Shown: positions 1 to 10,480 of the stretch, piece by piece | Position numbering within the stretch: the first letter of the stretch is position 1 | Layout of the letters: the number at the start of each line of letters is the position of its first letter | From: Notospermus geniculatus | Taxonomy: Eukaryota > Nemertea > Pilidiophora > Heteronemertea > Lineidae | Reading direction: 5' to 3' | Assembly (NCBI GenBank): GCA_002633025.1 | Contig: NMRB01002397.1 | Coordinates: forward strand, 27,260-91,259 | DNA: 64,000 bases | Program-made: the position numbers and the translations under genes | The notes under the pieces: generated by a model | What the model was told of the DNA's origin: nothing | The model's input: the letters and a program-made list of their open reading frames with translations, nothing else | The model's database searches: none

Positions 1-35
1 TTTGTTATAGATTTATTCAACGCGGTTTCCAATAT

Positions 36-166
36 TAGGGAGTTTTCGCAAAGCCCCCGAAACGCCAACTCGAATGTTCATTCTTTTGTTCGGTGGTCTC
101 TTCGTGGCATCGAACAATGTGTTTGGCGTTCGCGTTGGCGTTTCGGGGGCTTTGCGAAAACTCGCT
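36..166. repeat. Foldback element, TAGGGAG family
   Basis: Inverted repeat with arms of about 34 bases: the left arm begins TAGGGAGTTTTCGCAAAGCC and the right arm is its near-exact reverse complement. It has no coding capacity. Its termini match other foldbacks at 48937-49108 and 63488-63609 and fragments at about 12050 and 13985. TA at the outer edges would fit a TA target duplication as in Tc1/mariner-type MITEs (inference). Confidence 0.85.
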
Positions 167-293
167 ATTCCTGGATTGTCACTCGGAATAGGATTATTAG
201 CAGTGGAACCTTTACATATCATATTTTTGATAGTATGAAGGTTCAGAGGATTTGGTGCTGTCAAATCCCCATACCCTCACTTTGCTTTGTAAG

Positions 294-402
294 GTGGCTG
301 ATAAAGGCCATCATATTTTTATTTTTCGCCGTCGTCTGGCGCCCGACTTATGAAAAAGATAAATATTGGCCTTTCCTAAGTATGGTGACCTTTATCAGCC
401 AC
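294..402. repeat. Short imperfect foldback
   Basis: GTGGCTGATAAAGGCC at the left is answered by GGTGACCTTTATCAGCCAC at the right. The arms are about 19 bases with mismatches. No gene is seen in the sequence from here to about 1200. Confidence 0.65.
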
Positions 403-1217
403 GTAGCTTGAAAAAGGACGCTGGATATGTTATTTTCAAGTGCCCTAATCATGGTAAATATCAGTCACATCAGTCGGGTGGCAGCTGTTGTCGGCTGCTC
501 CCAATTTGTAATTTGTAATTCGTGGCAGACAGGTGGACTCATATCAATATTAATTATAGAAATTATATTACATGTAGTCCTAACCTGATATTAGACCTAA
601 ATGTATGTATGGCAGAAAGATAATGATTTTAACCCTTTCTTGCATGACGCCAGTGACGCCCTTAAAAGTGATTTTAAAATGGTTTTTTCCCAATATTTCA
701 TACTTACCTTTTGGGGGTATAAAGCAAAAAAGTCTTTTGCCCGGATGAAATCGCAGGTATTTAAGGAGTTACGGTATGGTCACTAAGCACTGGTAGGACC
801 TTGATGCAAGCTACTAATTAGTAATTAGTGAGTAATTATGAAATATACATTTACGACCTCTTTTGTTGTTATCATTCAGAATTAGCCACAATCTGAGAGA
901 AATCATCACAAGTCACATCCTGCCCCCCCCCCCTGAAAATGGCTAAACGGATCTTCGTACGCATAATGGTCACTTGAATGACTACTAATTTCTTACATGT
1001 CTTACCCTGAATTGTGGCGCTCCCATCCACTACTCACACACAGCAGAGCCATCTACCTTTCGGAATGTGAACTAGATATGGTCATTAAAGTGACCAACAT
1101 GACAAAAATGACCTTGTGTGATGGGTCAGTTAATTATTGGGGATTAATTAATGATAAGTTTGGGTCATTTGAGTGGCCCGTATGCAACATAGGGCTAATG
1201 GGAGACTTACATGTAAC

Positions 1218-1375
1218 TGCCGTTAGAGGCCACCACCAGTTAGCGGTCCTAGAATGCCACGAAATTTGACGTCGCAGAGAAGAGGTGCACGCCATGACGT
1301 CTGGCCATGGCCTACGTCTGTGATGTCAAATATTGTGACGTTCTAGGACCGCTAAATGGCGGCCTCTAACGGCAG
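1218..1375. repeat. Foldback element
   Basis: The arms CTGCCGTTAGAGGCC... and ...GGCCTCTAACGGCAG pair over about 36 bases, including TAGCGGTCCTAGAA against TTCTAGGACCGCTA. The right arm supplies the ATG at 1356 that opens a reading frame into the next exon, so that ATG is probably not the native start of the peptide gene that follows. Confidence 0.85.
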
Positions 1376-1413
1376 TAAAGTCTCCATTCATTCATATCTG
1401 CTGTCGTTTTCAG

Positions 1414-2684
1414 TTGCCAGTTTCAAATGGCCTCCTTACCCAAAAGACATTAAGTCTAGCAACTGCCAGACGAAGTTGGGTTGTGACAAAAAGTTCAAGC
1501 TCCACCCCACGAGAGCAACGTGTAAGGCGTTCTGTCTTGGACGAAAGCGATTCTGGGAGTAAGTACCGGGCGGAGTTGTTCGGTTAATAACCCTCGTTCC
1601 GCTTCCGCTGTTTTGAAACAGTTCGTTACACAGGTGTAACATAAACCTTTAGAAATCCGCAGTTTGTTTTGGCTACAGGGATAGACTTTTATCAGATATC
1701 ATATTGATGATGAAAATGATTTAAGCCTGCCGCACACGTGCAATTCTGTCTCCGACGTTGCCTCCATAGGATTTTTTTGGTCTCAGCCTCCTGTCACCCG
1801 CACACGGTGCGTCAGCCGCCGCACACGATTGCAAATTTGTCTCCTGTAGATGCGGCGTGACGTCATTCCATCTGCGTTGGAGGCAAAAAATCCGTCTCCC
1901 CTCCGCCTCCAACCACCGCACACGATTTGCACGTGGGAGGCAGGCAAAATTGCACTCGTGTGCGGCCCGCTTTATTGAGGAAACAGTAGAAGAACTAAAA
2001 CCTCTGCTGGGAAGGGCTGTGAGTGGTTGCAATACGTTAATGACGTCATGACGCGCCGTCAGTGCTCGGTTTTTAACGTCTTCTGTTGCACTGCTGTCAG
2101 CGCCGCCCTGTCGTAAAACCTTGTGCGGGTTCCCCATTCCGATAGATCCAGGCCAAATGGTAGATACGTGTATCAGGTTTATTTTATTTATTGATTTATT
2201 CTTTCGTCTTTTCTACAGGAAATGTGGCGCTAATGGTAAGAAGGACCCCAAGTCGAAGATCTGCAACGCTGTCCTTGCTAATGCCGCCGAGAAAGCCGGA
2301 AAAGGTGAGTTCAAAATATCAAAACCTATTGCAATACCGCAAGGTGAATATCAGGCTGACATCTGCCGTAAGGGGAATGTATGGCTGACATTATGTAGCT
2401 ACTGCACTGCCATAAAGAGAATGTATGGCGGACATTGTGTAGCTACTGCACTGCCATAAATAGATTAAGAATGTATGTCTGACATTAAATGGTTAATGTA
2501 CGGCTGCCACAACCACCTCATGGATCACTGATAAATAGAATTCGCATTGTGACATCCAACATTTAATAAAATATTATTTTTCTCTTCTCACGACACAGGT
2601 GTTATAAAGTTCTCAGACGCCGCTGTCAACCTTATTGTCAAGTTGGCCGCCACAGCCGCAATTGGAGCACTCGGCAAAAAGTAA
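1414..2684 (+). CDS. Small cationic six-cysteine peptide gene (last three exons; start not found)
   Basis: Three exons join in one frame: 1414-1558, 2219-2304 and 2599-2684. Seen: the acceptor at 1413 follows a short pyrimidine tract; the donor at 1559 is GTAAGT; the acceptor at 2218 follows a long pyrimidine tract; the donor at 2305 is GTGAGT; the acceptor is at 2598; the stop TAA is at 2682-2684, with AATAAA 86 bases on. The frame codes about 105 residues. Six cysteines (four in the first of these exons, two in the second) have spacing C-x5-C-x12-C-x3-C-x9-C-x12-C, and lysine and arginine are very frequent. The last exon codes an alanine-rich amphipathic segment ending GALGKK. Family knowledge: short, basic, disulfide-rich chains are usually secreted defence or signalling peptides; the spacing does not match big defensin, macin or Kazal patterns that I know. 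The exon with signal peptide and ATG should lie upstream and was not identified. The ATG at 1356 lies in a foldback arm. Function unknown. Confidence 0.62.
1721..1974. repeat. Foldback element inside the peptide gene intron
   Basis: The left end TTAAGCCTGCCGCACACGTG pairs with the right end, which reads CGTGTGCGGCCCGCTTTA. Further copies of the CCGCACACG word lie inside. It belongs to the AAGCCTGSCGCACAC group seen again at 8059, 15506 and 52387. Confidence 0.75.
2375..2487 (+). repeat. Intronic direct repeat, unit about 44 bases
   Basis: The words GAATGTATGGCTGACATT and GTAGCTACTGCACTGCCATA recur two to three times within the second intron of the six-cysteine peptide gene. There is no coding value. 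Confidence 0.7.
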
Positions 2685-2770
2685 ACAGCCGGCGCAGCAT
2701 CACGTGTTAAAGTCCGTGCTATAGCAATGTAAAGCATTGGACATTCTATCTAAAACTATTTTCTTTATGC

Positions 2771-2776
2771 AATAAA
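2771..2776 (+). promoter_or_regulatory. Polyadenylation signal AATAAA
   Basis: Canonical AATAAA 86 bases after the TAA of the six-cysteine peptide gene, which supports that stop as the true 3' end. Confidence 0.6.
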
Positions 2777-2934
2777 AAGAAATAGTTGTGAGTAATTTTT
2801 GTTTTTTATTTTCACAACTATTCAGCCGAAAGATCAGAGGAACCCACAACTTTTTATCCCGACACTGGGGGACCTCGTGACTCAGCAAGACAACAGGCTG
2901 AATCCCTCGCCTCGTGACAGCAGCGATACCAGCA

Positions 2935-3137
2935 GCCTAAATACCTCATGGCTCAGCAACCCTGGCAGCCTAAATACCTCACATGGCTCAGCAACCCTGG
3001 CAGCCTAAATACCTCACGGCTCAGCAACCCTGACAGCCTAAATACCTCACGGCTCAGCAACCCTGGCAGCCTAAATACCTCACGGCTCAGCAGCCCTGAG
3101 AGACTAAATACCTCACGGCTCAGCAGCCCTGAGANGA
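2935..3137 (+). repeat. Minisatellite, 33-base unit
   Basis: About six copies of a unit containing CCTAAATACCTCACGGCTCA and GCAACCCTGGCAG. One unit has a two-base insertion, and the last units change to GCAGCCCTGAGAG. One undetermined base (3135) sits in the last unit. The unit is a multiple of three, so it reads open (SLNTSRLSNPG), but I see no start, splice site or domain that supports translation. Confidence 0.9.
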
Positions 3138-3243
3138 CATTTTTTAAAAACTATGACCATTCGAATACATGTATATTCTTACAGCGAACTATTGCAACTA
3201 GGACTCACATCTTTAGGATTACCATTTCTTTCACACCCGGACT

Positions 3244-3404
3244 TAAAGGGCCTCTAGAGGCAGCCCAGCATGGCTGGGGAAAACCCTGGGGAAAACCCAG
3301 GTTCAATTCCTCGTACTGGTGATTAACGTTAAAGTGGCGCCGCCTAGCTGAAGAACCGGTACTGATAGTAGCCTAATGGCGAGCTGCCTCTAGAGGCCCT
3401 TTAA
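3244..3404. repeat. Foldback element with a tRNA-like B box
   Basis: The ends TTAAAGGGCCTCTAGAGGCAG and its reverse complement form the stem. Inside, GGTTCAATTCC resembles a Pol III B box and TGGCTGGGGAA a poor A box. The element lies 230 bases beyond the 3' end of the PAN-domain gene. Confidence 0.75.
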
Positions 3405-3635
3405 CTGACGATTTGCTAGACTTCTAGTATCAGTATCAATTGCTCTATCGCAAATTACCACCACTGGGAGGCGCTGTGATCGGTTCTACCCATTTTTCTA
3501 GTGACGTTCTGTCTCTGTTGCACTGCGTCAAGGACGTCATGACGTGACGTCATTGCATTGCTTTGCTCTGTTTCAAGCTGATACAACCGCTGGGAGCGCC
3601 ATCTGTCGGGATAAATGGGATTCCTGTCGATACAA

Positions 3636-5477
3636 TCAGTTGCCATACGACGGATAACGTTGATAAACCTTCACCACAGATCGCCCCCAACCATTCCGCG
3701 GCCAGGCCACTATCTCAGAATCTCTGTTTTCAAACCAAAAATGAGAACCTGTCGTCTCAGCTAAGATAGAAATATTCCGTTTCATGGTATGTTTAAAACA
3801 CGGTGGATCAAACATCACAAGCTGGTGTGATATACCACCCCTTCGTCCGACAGCCATCTTGGATTTGCTCAGCATCACGACGTTATCAGTATCAATTTGA
3901 GATGTCAAACGTATCTCTTTAGGCCCCTTCTTCAGGATTCGCTCCCCTCTGATAGGCATATCAAGGAGGCGAATGTAAGGGTACGTATATCTCATGGCAA
4001 TAGCCAGACATTCATCGTCAAAACAGCGCAAGTTCAATCTCCAATTTTTGTAAGCCAGTTGGATAATCCCGTGCATAAGAATTTGAGTGTTATCAGCCTG
4101 CTCGAGGATATTTATATATACCTTCCTCCTCCCCCTGGACGCCTCAGCCAAAAAATGAGTTGAATAAACCCGCCACATAAGTCTCCCTCTCCGCTTATGA
4201 GGTAACACACCGGCAACTATTGCTAGCATGACAACAGAGTCGACGACAACAATTCCTACCACATCTATCCTCCTCGCGTACATATTGAATTTCTGTTTCA
4301 AGACGGATTTGCTCGGCATTAGAACTTCAGCGACATTGGAACCCATTTTTATGTCATAAACGTAAACCCGCCAACTTTCTCGTCTATCAATCGTTACCCC
4401 GATAAAATTATCATGATATTCACCAGATAATTCACGAAGATATTTGGCGGGAAACCTCCGCGCTAATTTATAGTGATTCTCGCGAGACTTGAACACGAAT
4501 ACTTCACTCTGCCGCCTAGCGGTTGAGAGGAGAATCACCGAATCTAATTTCTTGTGGTAGAGTAAAGCCTTGAACGGTCGTATCTCAGAGAAAATTCTCA
4601 TTTCTCGACTGAGTTCGTACCTATCCTGCGATTGGGATAAATAGACATGGTCGAAGTTAGCTTAGGGACAGGGAGAAATGCCCCCCAAGACGTCACCGAA
4701 GAACTTTTTCTCATGCAGATTTTGGTCCAAAAACGGCCAAAAAAGATAACCAAATGCTAGAAAAAAAGCTAACAACGGCCCTAGATATAATGATACATGT
4801 AGAAATTTTATTAACGGTTGATTTCATTATTTCGCACATTTCGAGAATATTTGGGAGATACACCCAGATCTATGAAGGGTCTCGCGTGCATACGGCTCAT
4901 TCAGGGCAGAGCTATTATCCACCTGGGCCCGAATTTCCTTGTAAACCAAATAGCAAATTTCCTTGTAAACCAAGGGTCTCCCTCCAGTACCCTCTAACGT
5001 CGGATTCAGAGACTAACGCAGACGCAGGTTCTTAAACAGACTAGTAACCGTTCCTGCTGCTGGGGGTGGTCATAAACCCAAGCAGTTTGATCGGGAATTA
5101 GTCTACAACGAATTGGGAATAATATTTACCGTGCCAAAGATTCTTGTTTCAGAACCCCATAAATCTCCCTTTTTTCATACCTCATCTTTGCGAAAAACTC
5201 GGCCACTTCTATCCGTAAAATAGCTTTGGCATCGCCAGTTCGTGGGACTGAGACTGCATCCGCCATCTTGGATCCGGTACGAGAATGTTGCACACTGGGT
5301 AACCATCAAACAAAAGACACTGCACTCGATGTGTGATTTCACTTTTATTTCGCCTATCTCGGGGTTTATGACGACGAAATTACGGCGTACGAGTCTGAAC
5401 GATACTAGATTCAATGCATTTGCAGTTGCAATGAATGCCGTGAAGCGAAAACCTGAACGCATTGCCTCCATGTACAT
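3636..5477 (-). CDS. Secreted PAN/Apple-domain protein with long unrecognised C-terminal domain
   Basis: Two exons: 5477-5181 (99 codons) and 4625-3636 (329 codons plus TGA). Seen: the donor GTATGA directly follows codon 99 at 5180, and the acceptor ...CCCAATCGCAG precedes 4625; both are phase 0 and give a 428-residue product. Met6 starts a likely signal peptide (RSGFRFTAFIATANAL). Residues about 42-83 look like a PAN/Apple module: HIECSVFCLMVTQCATFSY, then C74 and C83, five cysteines in all. PAN modules bind proteins or sugars outside the cell (family knowledge). The second exon codes short alternating hydrophobic strands (VFVFKS, VYVYDI, VVKVY) that could be a beta-propeller, plus a hydrophobic stretch around VVGIVVVDSVVMLAIVAGVL that might be membrane-spanning; neither is certain. 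The first ATG could be residue 1 or 6. No close AATAAA was found downstream. Coding status is well supported; function is unknown. Confidence 0.72.
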
Positions 5478-5799
5478 GACTTTACACTACATAAACTTAC
5501 GAAGATTAGATCTAGTAAAAGGTGTTCAAAAAAATTCCCCCACCTCCTCTGTCTCCGCATGCTTCAAGGATTTTATGTAAAACAATTTCGTGGCCTGCGC
5601 CGCAGATGCTGGACCCTGTAGTAAATACGCGCCTCCACACGCAGACGTCTTGAAGTTTTCGTCGAAACTCTACACTACTACATGTACATGACTGTATATA
5701 TACTTGTTTCAGTTACGGTATATAGAAAAGAATGTTATATAGCAGCAAAATGAGCAAACAGAACGGCACAGCTGGAAACAAAATTGACAGACAGGCATG

Positions 5800-5847
5800 A
5801 CAATGATTTTCGTGGCCCGCGAAAATACCCCTGATACATTAGCTTTA
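5800..5847 (+). repeat. Dispersed 48-base repeat, copy 1
   Basis: The block starting ACAATGATTTTCGTGGCCCG is repeated with a few changes at 36259-36306. It ends GATACRTTAKCTTTAA in both copies. It is part of a longer element of unknown extent. Confidence 0.75.
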
Positions 5848-6869
5848 AGTGTGCGGAGAGTGATGTTGATTTGGCAAGAGCTGGCACAGCTGACGTCATC
5901 ATTCTCGTGCAAAGCAGGCGACCCGCGATTGCAACGGCGGGGAAGAAGGGAGGGTGACATCTATGTGGTAATGTATACTCTGGTGGAAGTGATATACAGA
6001 GCCTCCCAAGTCACATTCGTCGGGTTACCTGGCCGACATCGAGTTGACTGTGTTCGTGACCGTAATGTTCCAACAAGCAAGCAGGACTTTCTAGATGCCG
6101 CACATGTCACCGAATGGAAGACGTCATTACAAAAATGGCAAGGTTTCGGCGGCTCCTGCTCGAGACTACAGAACGTGGTCCACTTTCTATCCGACAAATT
6201 TGACCAACCACCCCGTTATTAATGTAAATTCAACCAATACACAACTTCCGCCGATTCGGTCCATGGTTGATTCGCAGGATATGACGTAACTGATAGTGAA
6301 ATTACTGACCAACACGGCCCACAAACGAATGGCAGGAAGCGACATCAGGTGGTATCACTTCACAAAACTGTACAGGAACACCAATGTCACGAAAAGTCTG
6401 AAAAACGACCAAACTCAGCAGGTCACCCACATTGTCGTTACTTGTCAGCGATACAACTGAAAGCGGCTTTGTTTTAAAGGCATAATATCCGGTCCACCAT
6501 CATTTATTTTATTAAAAATCGTCCCAACAATTGTTTAAAAGCTGATTTTATTGATTTTTCGGAGGGCTTTGTGTGAAGTTCAAGGTGATTCGTTTTCACA
6601 GCCTCGGGCATTCGGCAGAAAATGTCGCCCTAAAAACAACAAGAGATGAACGGCTTTTTTGTGGGCAAAATCCCAGCATTTTCACAACATATACGCCATT
6701 TCAACAGAGGAAAATGATGTCATGTCAACAGTCATTGCTCAATTTTGTCTATGTCCTTGACATGAAATTGCTTTTTCCATTCCAATAAACCTTGATTTTA
6801 GACAACAAAATATCAAATATCTAAAATGTAAACATTCAGCATTGTCAGTGCTGCCACCTACAAAGCGTC

Positions 6870-7019
6870 CTCAGCATGGTACTGTACACTAAGATAACTT
6901 GAGTAGATATTGGTTGAGAAGTCCTCCTCTCTCGCATATATCCCACTGACCGTTCTAATAGAAGCTGATTCGACAATACCAAAGAAGACAGAAGCGTCCC
7001 ATAACGTCCCCCAGTGTTG
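6870..7019 (-). pseudogene. Tail remnant of the first MS4A-like gene
   Basis: This stretch lies just after the TAA that ends the 204-residue frame. Read on the minus strand, it aligns base for base over long runs with the last 40 codons of the intact neighbour at 9478-10158. One frame keeps MGRFCLLWYC against MGRLCLLCCC. The original frame keeps YAREEDF against YAKEEDF. The two matches lie in different frames, so a small insertion-deletion lies between them. It no longer belongs to the open frame unless rare splicing restores it. Confidence 0.65.
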
Positions 7020-7634
7020 TTAGACCAGTGTTGTGTTTGCATCCGATGGGACAAACCTCCGGTATGATGATACGGCTTGTACCATAGAGGTAAGGAGAAC
7101 TGTGAACGAGGCGATGATACCAACAGCATCCACGACAATTATTCTTGTCTTTCCATCGTGTTTTGCATCCGGTGCAACTGTGGTCGACCTGGCATCCGGT
7201 GCGATTGTGGTCCGGGTCGACTTGGCATCCGGTGTTGTCCCAGTGTTGTCCAACCCATGTGACACCGACACTGAGTTTGGCTTCAGGGTGGTGTTCAGAG
7301 ACGCTGAGGCTGCAACCAGGAACACAAGACTGCAGAGAACGCTGAGGCAGGCGATGAAGAGACTGCGCTTGTTCCAGCCCATCGAATCCGGCTCTCTCTC
7401 ATCGCACCGCGGCGACATCCCCATCAATGCGGCAAAGAATATCACAAGTCCGCAGCAGATTCCAGCACCCTGAAATAATTTCGTCCTTTCCACGTTGTCG
7501 AGAGAAGAAAGTCCAATCACTAATATGACATATCCCATCAGCGCTTTGATGAATCCTGTAACATGGAAAATGACCCGCCTCCAGTCTGTCTGACAATGAG
7601 TTAGTACTGCACGCAGTTGAGAAACATTCGTCAT
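7020..7634 (-). CDS. MS4A/CD20-like four-pass membrane protein, C-terminus truncated
   Basis: The frame has 204 codons with four hydrophobic segments: about GFIKALMGYVILVIGLSSL, GICCGLVIFFAALMG, LFIACLSVLCSLVFLVAA and VVDAVGIIASFTVLLTSMV. The long loop before the last one is Thr/Ser/Asp-rich and is built from a 27-30 base tandem unit (DAKSTRTTIAPDARSTTVAP). The layout and the GxxxGLVIFFAALMG-type second helix resemble MS4A/CD20 and related tetra-spanning families (family knowledge). The frame starts at the ATG at 7634, 15 bases after an acceptor (AG at 7651-7650) for a 5'UTR intron whose donor is at 8493. Compared with the neighbour at 9478-10158, the protein stops at ...NTTLV by a TAA where the neighbour reads LTTLVYAMG, losing the Cys-rich and acidic tail. 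This could be a degenerating copy, an allele, or a sequence error. Confidence 0.75.
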   Translation of the reverse strand: MTNVSQLRAVLTHCQTDWRRVIFHVTGFIKALMGYVILVIGLSSLDNVERTKLFQGAGICCGLVIFFAALMGMSPRCDEREPDSMGWNKRSLFIACLSVLCSLVFLVAASASLNTTLKPNSVSVSHGLDNTGTTPDAKSTRTTIAPDARSTTVAPDAKHDGKTRIIVVDAVGIIASFTVLLTSMVQAVSSYRRFVPSDANTTLV

Positions 7635-8058
7635 TGTTGCCGTTTTAACCTAAAAAAGGATGACAAATTTTACTCGGTGCATATGATCACCGTAGAATTT
7701 GATTCATACTTCAGGCGCGGAGCGTCTGCGTCAGATGCACGATCAAATTAGACGCCGACATGGTCGTATTGATTCATACCACTCCGACAAGCCAGCTTTT
7801 CATGTGGCAGAAATATCCCAAGACCATTCAGACCTCCACGAATGGACGCCGACAAAATCGTCATTCGAGCTTCGAATGCCGTGTCCTGTAAATTTTATCG
7901 CGGGTCGGACGCAGACGCTGCTGTCTGAAGTACATATGAATCCGGCTTAAGGTACGGGCAACTGAAAAACAGAGTGTCAGGCAGGGCCGACTTCAGTTTG
8001 TTGGTTATCATGAAAGGACGACATCAGTGATCCGCGGACTTTCTGAAATTCCTTGCTT

Positions 8059-8165
8059 CAAGCCTGCCGCACACTGTAGCTATCTGCTGAGGAAAAAGTC
8101 ATTCGAGACCGTTTGCTCAGCAGATAGCTCGCGTGTGCGCGTGTTTTTTGGTGAGTTTTCTGCTT
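8059..8165 (+). repeat. Half of a foldback element
   Basis: CAAGCCTGCCGCACACTG is followed by GCTATCTGCTGAGGAAAAAG and then the 50-base sequence that forms one arm of the complete foldback at 14789-14957 (TCATTCGAGACCGTTTGCTC, then GCTCGCGTGTGCGCG). It lies in the 5'UTR intron of the first MS4A-like gene. Confidence 0.8.
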
Positions 8166-8493
8166 GGGTGGGTATCAGAAGCATCCTCCCACAGCAGGGT
8201 TTTGGTCTCGCTCTTCTAATCGGTTGCTGAACCATTGAAAATGATTTGATGCACGTAATTACCCTGCAGATTGTAACATCACATCTCAGGCCGTCTTTCC
8301 ACAGATCACAATTGCAAATCACAAAATAAAATCGAAAGGAAACAGCCACTTTAATAAAACCGCTTCGTTCGTGAATACATTTCGAAGTTTGAGGCGCTTT
8401 AAAATGGAAATTAAGACCTCGTAGAAGGGTCTCGGATTTTGGCCTCATTTTGGCTCAGTCTTATTAATCCCTGAAACTGAAGTTTCCACTCAC

Positions 8494-8548
8494 CTGTGTG
8501 GAGCCAAGTAAACCGGTGTGCGTGATACGTTGCTTCCTTCTCATCTAT
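8494..8548 (-). promoter_or_regulatory. 5'UTR exon and core promoter of the first MS4A-like gene
   Basis: The donor GTGAGT begins at 8493 (minus strand) after CCACACAG. Upstream, GGATTTATAGA occupies the place where the paralogous promoter has GGGGTATAAACA, so the TATA element looks altered. Similarity to the second gene's upstream region (10540-10700) continues to about 8750, with shared words such as AAAAAGCTATTC and GGCACG. Confidence 0.5.
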
Positions 8549-9477
8549 AAATCCAGAAATTTTGGATGGTTTTTCCATTGCGCAAGTCCGCTACATACAT
8601 GTTTGCGAGGCACGCCGAATTAACCTGTTCAATAGCCGAATAAAAAGCTATTCTCAATTGATAATGTGGTGATTTTATTCATTTTTTTTGTATGCGACAC
8701 CGTTAAAATGGAATTGAAAACTATTCTAAAAACGGCCCAGAGCCCATATGCTCATTTGGGTCTTATTATAGGCCTTCAAACCAGAGGAACAAAACACAAA
8801 TGTGAAGTCGAAACGTTCCAGGATAACATGAATATGGTCAGAAATTGGCAAACATACATGTACGGCCGTACATGTATTTCGACACAAATTCACATCAGGA
8901 CAGTCTCAGAACGTACGTGTACGTGTATTGCATAGTTGCTATATGACGTTAACCAGGCGGCACACTGTTCGTTTACCCGGGCTCACTGCACATGCCCCAC
9001 AAAGCGCGATATCCCAGCTACCGCAAGGCGCACACAACCTCGTCCCCAGGGGTATAGTTCGCTCAGACAACCTCGGACCACTCGCTCACTAACCCCTGGA
9101 ATCAGCTTTGGATTTAACGCATTTGATTGGTTGACGGGAAACCGTCAAATATACCCAAGAACATACCCAAACAAATTTTCAAAATATTCTGGATCAAATC
9201 AAAAGGTTACCTATATCCAGGTTTGATGATTTTTTTGTAAAAAGAATTTTAAAAAGTACGAGTAAGTATTTCAGATTAATTATTTTGACTTGTGCTGCCA
9301 CCAAGATTCCTGGTCTAAAAACCAAAGCTGATTCCAAGGGTTAGTGACGCGTCCGCCATATTGTCAGAAAGCGAACGACCCTTGGGAACGAGGTTGAGGC
9401 GCGCAGTCATCGAATATCCACTTTTCAGTGCTGCCAGCTGTACAGTGTCCACAGCACTACACTACATAGTATAACTT

Positions 9478-10158
9478 TTAGTAGATATCACTAGGGAAGT
9501 CCTCCTCTTTCGCATACTCCAGTGACTGTTGTTGAAGCTGCTTCCTACAACAGCACAGGAGACATAACCTTCCCATGGCGTAGACCAGCGTTGTCAGACC
9601 GAACGGGTCCCTCTGATATGATGATACGGCTTGTATCATGGAGGTGAGGAGAACAGCAAACGACGCGATGATACCAAAAGCATCAATGACAAATATATTT
9701 GTTTTTCCATCCTGCTTTGCTCCCGGGGCGCTAGTGGTCAGGCCTGCGCTTGGTGCGACTGTGGTCGTCTCAGAAATATTCGACGCATGTGGCACCATTG
9801 GATTGAGGGCGGCGTTCAGGGACGCCGAGGTCACAATCAGGAAGATAAGACCGAAGAAAACGCTGACGCAGGCGATCACCATACTACCCATGTTCCAGTC
9901 CTTCGACTCAGGCTGTTTCCGAGCGGACACAAGACCGATAAATCCCGCACAGAGGATAACAATCCCGCACCAAAGTCCGGCAGCCATGGAAGAATACGTC
10001 CTTTCCAAATTGTCGACAACGCCATACGCGATAGCAACGCCACCTATCACAAATACGATACTCCCAAGCAGCAGGTGGAGCAGTCCAGTTCGGAAGATGA
10101 CAGTTCTTCCCTCCACCCGACGATGGGTCGTGGTCTCTTCATAAGAAACGTCCGGCAT
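9478..10158 (-). CDS. MS4A/CD20-like four-pass membrane protein (intact copy)
   Basis: 226 residues in a single coding exon. Hydrophobic segments lie near residues 25-46, 60-79, 91-112 and 155-179. The second, GLWCGIVILCAGFIGL, fits the W-G-G pattern of the CD20-like second helix. The large loop (113-153) is Thr/Ser-rich with an N-glycosylation motif at Asn127. After helix 4 comes a CCC cluster (202-204), a likely palmitoylation site, then an acidic tail ending DFPSDIY. The ATG follows a 5'UTR intron: acceptor AG at 10174-10173, donor GTGAGT from 10400. A TATA-like GTATAAA lies at 10480-10474, placing transcription start near 10447 (inference). It is a tandem paralogue of 7020-7634 in the same orientation. 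Family members modulate receptors or calcium entry in other animals; the role here is not known. Confidence 0.82.
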   Translation of the reverse strand: MPDVSYEETTTHRRVEGRTVIFRTGLLHLLLGSIVFVIGGVAIAYGVVDNLERTYSSMAAGLWCGIVILCAGFIGLVSARKQPESKDWNMGSMVIACVSVFFGLIFLIVTSASLNAALNPMVPHASNISETTTVAPSAGLTTSAPGAKQDGKTNIFVIDAFGIIASFAVLLTSMIQAVSSYQRDPFGLTTLVYAMGRLCLLCCCRKQLQQQSLEYAKEEDFPSDIY

Positions 10159-10400
10159 TGTTGCACTTTAACCTTTAAGAAATGTGGTAATTTTAATCCC
10201 TGCATACAATGTATGATCTGCGTACAAAACAACGCTTCCACTCACTCACACTTGTCTTAGACTCGGGACCCAGTCGTTGTGTCGCTCCGGCCGCCGCACT
10301 ACACTCCACAAACGACTACTGAAAACAGTTGTCAGGGGGCCAACCGGATGTTTCGTAGACGTGACGTCAAAAATCGACAACTGTAGAAGATTTAACTCAC

Positions 10401-10480
10401 CCTTGACGGATCCGAGTAGGCCTAGGCTACACCAGTGTTGATTCCAGTCAAAGACATCCGAAATCATTCGGTGTTTATAC
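10401..10480 (-). promoter_or_regulatory. TATA promoter and 5'UTR exon of the second MS4A-like gene
   Basis: GTATAAAC on the minus strand at 10480-10473 is followed by a non-coding exon ending at 10401, with donor GTGAGT. The arrangement matches that upstream of the sister gene, which supports a duplication that carried the promoter along. Confidence 0.6.

Noticed and set aside
2948-3322. 124-codon frame with SLNTSRLSNPG repeats
   Set aside because: It is a 33-base minisatellite read in frame; no start context, splice site or domain.
9631-10260. 209- and 168-codon plus-strand frames opposite the intact MS4A-like gene
   Set aside because: They are shadows of the minus-strand coding exon, which has four hydrophobic helices, splice signals and a paralogue.
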